Below, one piece after another: positions 33,953 to 42,075 of a stretch of 64,000 nucleotides of DNA (position 1 is its first letter; each line of letters starts with the position of its first letter). Below the pieces are notes generated by a model. The model searched no databases. It saw nothing but the letters and a program-made list of their open reading frames with translations, and was not told the origin of the DNA. The stretch lies in contig DKUU01000018.1 of the NCBI GenBank assembly GCA_002490835.1, positions 306,697-370,696 of the forward strand, in the 5' to 3' direction. This DNA is from Lachnospiraceae bacterium UBA7196 (GTDB lineage Bacteria > Bacillota > Clostridia > Lachnospirales > Lachnospiraceae). Made by a program: the position numbers and the translations under genes.

Positions 33953-35239
33953 ATGAAGCAGTTTTGGAGAGCCCTGACCACGGCGGTGACCACCAAGCTT
34001 GGCAGTCTGCCGGCAAATATCCGCCGCTTTACATCACCGCAGTATGTGATGGGGCGGATCGTTCAGAAATTCAGAGAACTGGTAAACAGGCTTCTGGACT
34101 TAAGGCCGGGGCATGAAAAAGATTATTATACCGTTTTTCGATGGATGATCAGCCGCAGACTGGTGCGGGCGGCCGTGTTTCTGGGCGGCTTCGTCTGTCT
34201 GTCGTACCTGCTCTGGTTAAAGCCGATCGGTGCGGGAAAGGACGGCGTGCAGATCAAAACATACCGGTATTCTGCAATCCCCCTGCGTCTGGCGGAGGGA
34301 AAGGTGCGGATCCGGGCGAAGAAAGGGTATCTTGCGTACGAGGGCGAGGTCAGCAAGGGTTATGTCTGCGGTACAGGCGTTCTTTACGGGGAAAACGGGC
34401 GGACGGTCTATGAGGGAGAATTTAATAACAACTGTTACAACGGCGTCGGTACGCTCTATTATGACGCAGGCGGGATCCGCTACAGCGGCGATTTTTCGGA
34501 CAACCGCTTCGAAGGGACGGGCGTGCAGTACTATGAAAACGGCGAAAAGCGCTATGAAGGAGGCTTTGCTGACAATGAATTTGAGGGCAGCGGGATCGAG
34601 TACCGCGAGAGCGGAATCAGGCTTTATGAAGGAGGTTTTTCACAGGGCTTGAAGGAAGGAGAGGGCGTTTTGTATAACGCGGCGGGAAGCCCTGTCTTTG
34701 CCGGACAGTTTCATCTGGATGATATCGTTTATCCCCAGCTTCTTGGCAGGACGGCGGAAGAGATCGGGGAACTCTACAGCGGGGAGCAGATTGTCTATCA
34801 AAACGGACAGGCGGAGGAGACGGCGGTGTGGCTGCGGGAGATCGACGCGCTGTGTCTTGCGCAGGACAATGAGACGAGCCTCTCGGATTCCCCAAAGTAC
34901 GATCTGGTCTGCGTGGGAAAGGATGTTTTCGGGTATGGCGGAAAGCGGATCGATACCGTAGAGGGCTTGACGGAGGCTGTCGGGGAGCCGGTCTATGAGG
35001 GCAACAGTTATCTGACTTTTTTGGAGGCTGTGGCTGTCGATATCCTGCAAAAGAAGGGGGAGGCCACAGGGCTTAGGACGGGTATTGAGATGAGGCCCGT
35101 GTTCGACGAGGTGAATGCGGTGGATGCCTATGCGGCGGACGCGGTCGTTTATCTGCACGCTTATCAGATCGGGGAGAGGACGTATACCTTTGTTTCGGAG
35201 GGGAAGACGGGAGGGTTTTTCCTGTATGAGATTGAATAG
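33953..35239 (+). CDS. MORN-repeat membrane protein
   Basis: A 428-residue protein. The N-terminal 65 residues are basic and cytoplasmic, a membrane helix follows (about 70-88), and then about six tandem MORN-type repeats span residues 120-265. Each repeat carries a YEGEF or YEGGF core, for example YEGEFNNNCYNGVGTLYY. A C-terminal domain (about 270-428) is mixed alpha/beta and unrecognised. MORN repeats often bind lipids or scaffold membrane-associated complexes. The ribosome site is AAGGAG before ATG 33953. It ends a run of three consecutive single- or two-pass membrane proteins in the CIS locus. Confidence 0.72.
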   Translation: MKQFWRALTTAVTTKLGSLPANIRRFTSPQYVMGRIVQKFRELVNRLLDLRPGHEKDYYTVFRWMISRRLVRAAVFLGGFVCLSYLLWLKPIGAGKDGVQIKTYRYSAIPLRLAEGKVRIRAKKGYLAYEGEVSKGYVCGTGVLYGENGRTVYEGEFNNNCYNGVGTLYYDAGGIRYSGDFSDNRFEGTGVQYYENGEKRYEGGFADNEFEGSGIEYRESGIRLYEGGFSQGLKEGEGVLYNAAGSPVFAGQFHLDDIVYPQLLGRTAEEIGELYSGEQIVYQNGQAEETAVWLREIDALCLAQDNETSLSDSPKYDLVCVGKDVFGYGGKRIDTVEGLTEAVGEPVYEGNSYLTFLEAVAVDILQKKGEATGLRTGIEMRPVFDEVNAVDAYAADAVVYLHAYQIGERTYTFVSEGKTGGFFLYEIE

Positions 35240-35272
35240 TTGGAATTGCGAAACTCCTTTTAGGTTATTGGG

Positions 35273-35421
35273 ATTGTGCAAACAGCATAACCAACGCAGA
35301 CGCGCTTTCGCTCCATTTCAGACGCAACGGTACTAAGCTCGAGAGTTGCAAAGCAACTCTTTACCTCGCTAAGTACCGGCGTCTTTCTAGGGTCTGCTTA
35401 TGGTTATCCTGTTTACACAAT
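35273..35421. repeat. Long palindromic repeat element, copy B
   Basis: Outer arms of 20 bases (35273-35292 with 35402-35421) match at 18 positions. Inner GCAGAC/GTCTGC helices (35296-35301 with 35392-35397) flank a further hairpin around GAGTTGCAAAGCAACTC. On the minus strand the element shares GGATAACCATAAGCAGACC (18 of 19 bases) and GGAGCGAAAGCGCGTCTGC (19 of 19) with copy A at 19126-19240. It interrupts the CIS gene run between the MORN protein and the TolC-like protein. Confidence 0.75.
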
Positions 35422-35483
35422 AAAGGTAGGCTGTGATGAGTTTCGCAGCCGCCTGTAGCAGGAAAATCGGAAAGGAAAAACGG

Positions 35484-37529
35484 ATGAGAAGAAAAAAAGC
35501 AGCGATGTGTGCGGTTTTGATGGTGAGTGTTATGATAATGGGCGTGCTGCCGCCGCAGCGGGTTTTGGCGGCGGGGAAAAAAACGATAAATATAGCTACG
35601 GTGAAAAGTACGGCCTTAAATCGCAGCGACGCTTACGAGAAGGTGGAAAATAAGCTGGAACTGGCGCAGGCGAAGTATGTACAGTCCGTGAAAAAGCTGA
35701 AACTCAAGGAGGAAAACCAGCGTTCTTTCCGCTGGTCGCCGCTTCTAAATTTCAAGCTGCCGGAGAAGCCGGATCTGGCGGATGAATACGAGTATCGCTA
35801 CACGCCTCTTGCGCTGCAGTCGGAGATCGACCAGCTCGAACACGAGCGGAAGGACACGGTGTACGCGGTCTATGAGGCGGTGGAACTAAAGTTTGTGGAA
35901 GCTTACCGTTTACAGGAAACGATTGCCTTTAACGAGGAGAGGCTTGACGCGGCAAGGAAGATGTTAGCGAAAAACCGCGCCAGACTTGCCGTCGGCATGG
36001 CGAAGGAGGCGGATATCGCTGCTATGGAACAAAAGGTTGGCCGGCTGGAAAAGACGATTGTCTCGGATATGAGGAGTCTTGCCGCGGTCTCGGAAAAGCT
36101 CCGCAGTCAGACGGGCCTTACGATGACTTCCTATGCGCTGGTGTCTCCCTATGTGGACGCGGATATGGACAGGGAGATGCTGGAAGTTTTGATCGACTAT
36201 ACGCTGGATAACAGCGATACCTATTATAAGGCGCAGTGCGCCGCGTCTAATGCGCTTCTTGCGCTCAATACAAATTATGACCTGATGAAAAGGCAGTACG
36301 GCGCGGCGAATATGAGTCTGATAGATACTTATGTAAACCAAGCAAAAAACGGGGAAAGACTCAGCACAAGAGCATTTAAAAGTGCGTATAACAGCCTGCT
36401 TTCGGCGGTGGACGATCCTTGGCGGGGCAGCTTTAAGATTTTATTTATCCGCATCCCCAAAGTCTGGATCAAGGGCGCGATCGACGGCGTCCGCTATGTG
36501 GAGGATGAACCGCTCGCCCTCTATGAGTCCGCAATCGAGTACCAGAACGCGCGGGCTGAGGAGGAGGCGGCAAAAAAAGAGATCGTCCAGCAGGTAAAGG
36601 ACAGTTTTGAAAACTATGTCTCCGCCAGAAACGCCTGTATCGATACCAGAGAAAGTATTGACAAAAAGAAGAAAGAGCTGGAAAAGGGCGCGGCCTTAAA
36701 CGCCACCGGCAGGATGACGTTCGAAGAGTATCAGGAGGTGCAGGAGGAGTACGAGAACCTGCAGAGCGATTATCTGCAGGCGCAGGCGGACTACAGCGCT
36801 ATCCTCTACAGCTTTAACAGACTGACCTGCGGCAGGGTGCGGGATTTCTTCACGACAGGCGGCGCTGATCTGTCTGCCGGGGAGGGCGGCGTGAGTTATG
36901 TGGTGGAGGAAGAGGGAGACGGCATCTACTATTATATCCGCACGCTGGCATCCGGTACGGCTTTTGAGCTGGGACTGGATGTGCCGGAGGACTATGACGA
37001 AGTTTCCGTCACGGATTTTGAACTGTGGGTGAAAAAGGATGCCGAACAGGTGCAGGTGGGCGGACGGCTTCCCGTGGAGGGAAAGCTAAGGCATCTGCAG
37101 TTGGATATCGGTTCTGTGGACAGGGTATTTATCCGCCTTTACAACGATTCTGTATTTATTGACGACTGCGACATCGATCCTTCCGAATATAGCGGGCTGC
37201 TCAATATCGTGACGGGATACCGGATCGAGAAAAACGAAGATACGAAGGTGGCGACCTATGCGGTGGAGACGACGGATACCGGACTGGCTCTCATTACCAT
37301 CACGCCGGAAGCAGGCGGGGGGATTGCCGGTTATAACGTTAAGGATGCGGATGGCGTCTTCCTTCTGGAGGGGAATGTAGTGCCGGTCAAGGAAACATTC
37401 CGCTATCTGTCCGCGATCGCGGGCGATCTGGAAGAGCTGACAATCTGTTTTTACGATGCGGACGGCAGGCTGATGTATGAAGCGCGTTTTCAGACGAGCG
37501 ACAGCACGATCAGGAAGTTTGGCGGGTGA
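35484..37529 (+). CDS. Exported TolC-like coiled-coil protein
   Basis: A 681-residue exported protein. The ATG at 35484 follows AAAGGA and gives a typical signal peptide ending VLAAG. Residues about 45-440 resemble an outer-membrane-efflux-type helical barrel: a long helical hairpin around LNRSDAYEKVENKLELAQ, then a matching helical pair with YVSARNACIDTRESIDKKKK and NATGRMTFEEYQEVQEEY. The remaining 230 residues are beta-rich (about 450-681). True TolC proteins span an outer membrane, which a Gram-positive cell lacks. It may therefore form a wall-spanning channel or sleeve. Function is unknown; position inside the CIS run suggests a role in particle passage. Confidence 0.6.
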   Translation: MRRKKAAMCAVLMVSVMIMGVLPPQRVLAAGKKTINIATVKSTALNRSDAYEKVENKLELAQAKYVQSVKKLKLKEENQRSFRWSPLLNFKLPEKPDLADEYEYRYTPLALQSEIDQLEHERKDTVYAVYEAVELKFVEAYRLQETIAFNEERLDAARKMLAKNRARLAVGMAKEADIAAMEQKVGRLEKTIVSDMRSLAAVSEKLRSQTGLTMTSYALVSPYVDADMDREMLEVLIDYTLDNSDTYYKAQCAASNALLALNTNYDLMKRQYGAANMSLIDTYVNQAKNGERLSTRAFKSAYNSLLSAVDDPWRGSFKILFIRIPKVWIKGAIDGVRYVEDEPLALYESAIEYQNARAEEEAAKKEIVQQVKDSFENYVSARNACIDTRESIDKKKKELEKGAALNATGRMTFEEYQEVQEEYENLQSDYLQAQADYSAILYSFNRLTCGRVRDFFTTGGADLSAGEGGVSYVVEEEGDGIYYYIRTLASGTAFELGLDVPEDYDEVSVTDFELWVKKDAEQVQVGGRLPVEGKLRHLQLDIGSVDRVFIRLYNDSVFIDDCDIDPSEYSGLLNIVTGYRIEKNEDTKVATYAVETTDTGLALITITPEAGGGIAGYNVKDADGVFLLEGNVVPVKETFRYLSAIAGDLEELTICFYDADGRLMYEARFQTSDSTIRKFGG

Positions 37530-37637
37530 GGCGGTGCCGGTGGAACAGGCGCCGGATTGTAAAGGGGATGCGGTGCAAAAAGAATCTGAAAGAGCGTAAG
37601 AAATAGACAATCAGGCGAAAACAAATCAGGAGGACGG

Positions 37638-40322
37638 ATGTTGGGAAGAAGAAACGGAACAAAAAAACAAAAACAGCGTGCAGGCGCCATAGCGGTCATT
37701 CTGGCGGCATTACTGCTCATGGAAAAGACGCCCCTTCTGGCGGTGGAGAGCGACCGCGATAACAGCATCCGTTCCGTCAGGGTGGCGGACGCTCAGATCG
37801 CGGTGTCCACGCTGGTCATCGGCTCCTACCTCATCGATTTAAACGGACTGAGTGACCATATCTATGAGATCGCTATGGAATCCGCCAGCGAGTTTTCCCA
37901 GAACCGGATGTATTATAAATCGGAGCTGGCTGCGGGGCAGTGGTTCGAGGTTACGGACGCTTCTTCCATCCGCGATATCACAAGCGCAGGCACGCCGGTT
38001 TCCGCCGCCGAGATCGAGGCGCTGGAATTTACGCATCGGGTGGCGGCAAACGGTACGGTGACGGATCTGCGGGTACAGGCCGCCGTCAACGAATTTGATA
38101 TTCCAGACCCCTATGATCTGATGGAGATGGAGGAATTAAAGCCCGTCAAGATGCGTTATCAGTATCTCCAGTCCAAGGAGACCAAGACGGACAGCGATGA
38201 GAAATATCTGCAGATGATGGAAATATTCTACGGGCTGAGCATTGAGGACGATACCACCAGAAACTGCGACGCTTCGCTGGATGCGCTTAATTCCTATAAA
38301 TTGGACGTGACCGCACGAAAAAAGCCCGCCTCGTGGCCGGAGGCTGTGACCATGGTCATGGAGGGCGAAGACGCGAGAAGGCGGGTGCAGTCCTTAAACA
38401 CGCTGGACCTCTATCTGGACGAACTGTTAAAAAAGGCAGGGGGACAGGATCAGGAGGGCTTAAGTCCGGAGGAAAGGGAAGCGTTTTACGATATGCTGCG
38501 CGCACAGGGTTTTAGTGAGGATGAGATCAGCGGCAGCGATGATGACGAAAGCGGCGGCAAAGACGAGAGCTGGTATGAAAAATGGAGCGTGATGAACGAA
38601 AGTTATCAGAAACTTCTGGCCGGAGCCGGTACTTACAGAAGCGTTACACTGGATGAAAATTTTCAGGTCGATACCGACACGATCGCCGCCATTGGCGAGG
38701 CAAAGTCCAATGTGAAGACGAGCATCGGCAAATATACGGGAAAGCTTCTTGCGGAAGGGACGACGGCTTCCACGCAGGCGATCTTTCGGTACAGTAAGGA
38801 GTTGATCGACCGTGCGAAAGCGCGTGATATGCCTGCAAGCGACGAGGCGACGGCCGCGCTGGTGAATCTTCTCAATATCCTGCGCAGCGTTATCGAGGAT
38901 TTGGATGGGGAGCGCGGCACGCTGGAAAGCGGACTGACACAGCAGGCGTTCGCGGTCTGGCAGGGCATCCTTTCAGGCGGGGTAGGAGAAGACTACCGGC
39001 AGGCGGCGGCAGAGGGCGCGGGTCAGCCGGCGTTGACGGCCTTCCTTGCGAAACGGGAGACGGATGCCGACAGCGCGCGGCTGGAGTACCAGACCATGCT
39101 TACGGAACTGTGGAAGCGCATGAGCAATTCTCTGGCGCAGATCGACGCCGGGGAGCGTATAGACAGCATTGAAGAGCTGGAAGCACTGCCGCCTGAGGAT
39201 GCCGCCCGCAGGAATCTGCTGCAAACGGTGGACAGGCATCGCGAATGGCTTAGAAAATCGCTGGCACAGCTGATTGCCGACGCCGGAGATTCCTCGGCGC
39301 TCGACGGGCTTATAAATCAGCAGGAAGCTTTGGAGCAGCAGAGACTGGATGCTCTGGATAAGAATGATCTGGCAGGGGCAAGGAAGCTTTCCGCGAAGAT
39401 GGAGGCCGGACAAAACGATATTGCCGATCTGCGGCAGGCGCTGTACCGGACGCTGACGGATCAAAACAGCAGCGAGGCGGATAAGGCAAGGGCGGCTGCG
39501 GGGTTAAACGAGGGCAGTGCCGGAAAAGTGATCGACGGGTTGGCGGATGCTCTCACAGCCGGTATTCTGGACGGTGCGGACAAAGGCGGACTGGAAAATG
39601 ATATGGCGGCGCTCACACAGCTGGCGCAGTATGATGCCGACGCGGCCTTGGCGGCAGTCTCCCGCATAGAGGACGCGCTGGATGGCGCGGCGGATACGGG
39701 GCTGGCTGAGGACTTAAGCGGGCAGTTATCTGAGATAGAGCGGCAGGCGGGCGGCGAAGGCACAGGCCGGGGGATGCTGTCGCAGGAGCAGTTAAGCGGT
39801 CTGCTTGCGGATTACTTTGGCGACGCGTCCGCGGCTTCCGATCAGGACAAGGCAGGGGCTTTGATCGCTCTTTCCCGCTATGCCGAAGACGCGCATAATG
39901 AAGCGGCAGGGAGGCTTTCAGTTTCCATGGCTAACCGCCTTGCGGCTGCGGGCAGTCCCTATCTCTATCAAAAATATGCCGGGGCGGCGCAGACATACGT
40001 CTCCCTGAAAAACATCGGCAGGATCTTCGGTTACCGGTATCTTTTTGACGACGTGCATTGCGTGGTTACTCTGGAAAAGACGCAGGCGTACTACATTTTT
40101 ACCGCGGGCAATGAGGGTTATACGTTTACGGAAGGTGCGACAGGCAGCCTTTTTGCAGGGCCGGTATTGCAGCAGACTCTTTATATCGGCAGTGAAGACG
40201 GAAAGCGAATTTTTAGCTGTGAGGGATATTATGTGCCGGGATGCTCCTACGCGGCGGTAAGGACTGCGGCGATGGAGCCGGTGATCGAGAGCGTATACAA
40301 CAGGTTGATGGAAGGAGGTTAA
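37638..40322 (+). CDS. Large exported helical protein with copper-amine-oxidase-like C-terminal domain
   Basis: An 894-residue protein with an N-terminal signal or anchor helix (about 15-33). Most of it is Ala/Asp/Glu-rich and helical, with long acidic stretches such as SDDDESGGKDESW. Residues about 780-875 (YVSLKNIGRIFGYRYLFDD and VVTLEKTQAYYIFTAG) resemble the copper amine oxidase N-terminal-type domain that is common in Gram-positive surface proteins. No enzyme motif is seen. The ribosome site is AGGAGG. It directly precedes the cap protein of the CIS and may be an envelope-side partner of the TolC-like protein. The function is not known. Confidence 0.55.
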   Translation: MLGRRNGTKKQKQRAGAIAVILAALLLMEKTPLLAVESDRDNSIRSVRVADAQIAVSTLVIGSYLIDLNGLSDHIYEIAMESASEFSQNRMYYKSELAAGQWFEVTDASSIRDITSAGTPVSAAEIEALEFTHRVAANGTVTDLRVQAAVNEFDIPDPYDLMEMEELKPVKMRYQYLQSKETKTDSDEKYLQMMEIFYGLSIEDDTTRNCDASLDALNSYKLDVTARKKPASWPEAVTMVMEGEDARRRVQSLNTLDLYLDELLKKAGGQDQEGLSPEEREAFYDMLRAQGFSEDEISGSDDDESGGKDESWYEKWSVMNESYQKLLAGAGTYRSVTLDENFQVDTDTIAAIGEAKSNVKTSIGKYTGKLLAEGTTASTQAIFRYSKELIDRAKARDMPASDEATAALVNLLNILRSVIEDLDGERGTLESGLTQQAFAVWQGILSGGVGEDYRQAAAEGAGQPALTAFLAKRETDADSARLEYQTMLTELWKRMSNSLAQIDAGERIDSIEELEALPPEDAARRNLLQTVDRHREWLRKSLAQLIADAGDSSALDGLINQQEALEQQRLDALDKNDLAGARKLSAKMEAGQNDIADLRQALYRTLTDQNSSEADKARAAAGLNEGSAGKVIDGLADALTAGILDGADKGGLENDMAALTQLAQYDADAALAAVSRIEDALDGAADTGLAEDLSGQLSEIERQAGGEGTGRGMLSQEQLSGLLADYFGDASAASDQDKAGALIALSRYAEDAHNEAAGRLSVSMANRLAAAGSPYLYQKYAGAAQTYVSLKNIGRIFGYRYLFDDVHCVVTLEKTQAYYIFTAGNEGYTFTEGATGSLFAGPVLQQTLYIGSEDGKRIFSCEGYYVPGCSYAAVRTAAMEPVIESVYNRLMEGG

Positions 40323-40323
40323 A

Positions 40324-40923
40324 GTGGCAGATTATACGATCATAGCGGACGTCAGCAGTTTCATCTGCAGGACGCTGCGGGAGAAGATGTGCCCGGAACC
40401 GGTGCCTTCTCCGAACAATATTGAGATCTCTTCCCCCGCATCTCAGGATGTGGATTATATCATCGGGCTTTATCTGTACGATGTGAAGGAGGAGACGGTC
40501 GTGGCGAGGGCTCCCTGTGTTTCAGCGGGAGGGAGCAAATTCAGCAAGCCGCCGGTGCCGTATAGTCTTTACTATATGGTGTTTATCAACGGCTCGTCCC
40601 AGATGGGACTAAAAGCGCCGGATATACAGAAGATTATCGGGAGGGTGGCGCAGATCGTCAGTGACAACAGTGCCGTGTATCCTCACGAACTGCAGCCCTG
40701 GCTGGATGTCAGGGAACCGCCCATTGTGCTGTCTCAGGCGAAGATGGCGCTCGATGAGAAGGTGCGGGTGTGGCAGGCGATCAATAAGCCTTATGAGATC
40801 AGCCTGTTTTATAAGGCGGCGCCCGTCTATGTATCCAGCGAGACGGTGGTGGATCCGCCCCGTGTCAGCGAGGCCCTGTTTGGCATTGGCATATCGGGCG
40901 GGGAAGGGGGTGATTCGGGATAA
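40324..40923 (+). CDS. DUF4255 tube-cap protein (Afp16/Pvc16-like)
   Basis: A 199-residue protein beginning GTG 40324 with GGAAGGAGG just upstream. It has the DUF4255 pattern, opening with YTIIADVSSFICRTLREKM and including IGLYLYDVKEET and PYSLYYMVFINGSSQMG. In characterised extracellular CIS (antifeeding prophage and PVC) the corresponding protein ends and caps the tail tube and sheath and sets their termination. It starts one base after the preceding stop. In PVC loci this gene lies at the 3' end, whereas here it opens the particle block, so the gene order is rearranged relative to those loci. Confidence 0.8.
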   Translation: MADYTIIADVSSFICRTLREKMCPEPVPSPNNIEISSPASQDVDYIIGLYLYDVKEETVVARAPCVSAGGSKFSKPPVPYSLYYMVFINGSSQMGLKAPDIQKIIGRVAQIVSDNSAVYPHELQPWLDVREPPIVLSQAKMALDEKVRVWQAINKPYEISLFYKAAPVYVSSETVVDPPRVSEALFGIGISGGEGGDSG

Positions 40924-41661
40924 GTGGAAGCTGCAATTTGTTATCGGCTTGATCTCGTGATCAGGCTTGTGGATACCACCGTCGGCTGTCCGGTGACGGA
41001 GCGGCAGGTCCTCTTTCGGGAAAATGGGAGAACGCTTTCGTTTCTCTCCCGCGGCGCGGGTACGTATGTGCTTGTGAACGGGGAGCGAAAGGATCGGCGG
41101 ATATTGATAACCGTCAGGGGATATCTGGAAACGACGGCGGATATCTGTTATGAGGCGTTGACGGGAAGGTATCCGGAAGTGTATGTGGAGCTGATACCGG
41201 AGCGTCCAAAGTACGGCGGCTGCGATTTTGTGGATTTTAACGGCAATCTGTCCGGCATTTCGTCCGTTGCGGCGGTCTGCCTGTCGGCTCCGTCCGCGAA
41301 AGCGGTTTCCTACAATGCTAATAAGCGGCAGCTACGGATATTGCCGGCACGGGAACTTGACGGGAAGGCGTATGCGCTGATCCATGCACAGGCAGACAGT
41401 TTTGAAGAATTTCGAGTGGCATCCGTGAAAAAGAAAGTCCTTTTGCAGCTGGAACATCCGCTGGAAACAGCGTTTCGGCCAGAGGAGGAAATCGCGCGCA
41501 TTGTCAGGGGCAGGACCGAAGAAAACGGGGATTATCTGCTGCGGCTGCGCGTAGACGGACAAGGGATGCAGTATCTGGTCCGCTATGTAGTAAACGGTAA
41601 AACAAACTTTAAGAGGGTCGTCTCAGGCGATGCGTTCGATCCGGAAAACAGGAGGTTGTAG
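40924..41661 (+). CDS. Uncharacterised CIS-block protein
   Basis: A 245-residue soluble protein starting GTG 40924 immediately after the DUF4255 stop. Sequence looks beta-rich, with repeated strand-like segments (YEALTGRYPEVYVEL, VDGQGMQYLVRYVV). There is no signal peptide or membrane helix. Its N-terminus (LDLVIRLVDTTVGCPVTERQ) resembles the start of a carboxypeptidase-regulatory or baseplate-associated beta domain, but the family is not recognised. Being sandwiched between cap and tip genes makes a structural or chaperone role for particle ends likely. The ribosome site is GGGG-type. Confidence 0.6.
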   Translation: MEAAICYRLDLVIRLVDTTVGCPVTERQVLFRENGRTLSFLSRGAGTYVLVNGERKDRRILITVRGYLETTADICYEALTGRYPEVYVELIPERPKYGGCDFVDFNGNLSGISSVAAVCLSAPSAKAVSYNANKRQLRILPARELDGKAYALIHAQADSFEEFRVASVKKKVLLQLEHPLETAFRPEEEIARIVRGRTEENGDYLLRLRVDGQGMQYLVRYVVNGKTNFKRVVSGDAFDPENRRL

Positions 41662-41662
41662 G

Positions 41663-42052
41663 GTGGGAATGATGGTGGTGACGGGAGCGGTTTGTCAATG
41701 CGCTTTCGGGACGGTTCCCTGTACTTTGCAGGCGACATCCCAGATGACCTGTCTGGCGGACGGCAAGCCGGCCGCTACGATACAGGACGGACAGCCGGGC
41801 ATCAATCTTTCGGGGTTTGGCATGTGTACTTCGCTGGCCAATCCGGCGGTGGCGGCGGCCACGGCTGCAGCGCTCGGCGTGCTGACCCCGCAGCCCTGCA
41901 CGCTGGTCTCGGCGGGACCGTGGATTACTTCGAATCCGAAAGTGCTGGCGGGCGGGATTCCCTGCCTTCTCAGTGACGCAGTCCTTATGTGCGGGCTTGG
42001 CGCCGGATGTATCCGTGTGGTAACGCCCGGCCAGAACAAGGCGATCGTGTAG
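41663..42052 (+). CDS. DUF4280 PAAR-like tip protein
   Basis: A 129-residue protein that would sharpen the spike and may carry cargo. The DUF4280 pattern is clear: VVTGAVCQCAFGTVP, FGMCTSLANPAVAAATAAALGVLTPQPC and the late PGQNK tail, with Cys and His positions suited to metal binding, as in PAAR tips. GTG 41663 is chosen as start because AGGAGG lies eight bases upstream; ATG 41669 is an alternative. A longer in-frame opening overlaps the previous gene. PVC/Afp has a PAAR-type tip (Pvc10/Afp10) in a similar role. Confidence 0.85.
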   Translation: MGMMVVTGAVCQCAFGTVPCTLQATSQMTCLADGKPAATIQDGQPGINLSGFGMCTSLANPAVAAATAAALGVLTPQPCTLVSAGPWITSNPKVLAGGIPCLLSDAVLMCGLGAGCIRVVTPGQNKAIV

Positions 42053-42075
42053 TAAAAAAAGAGAGGAGAATCAAT

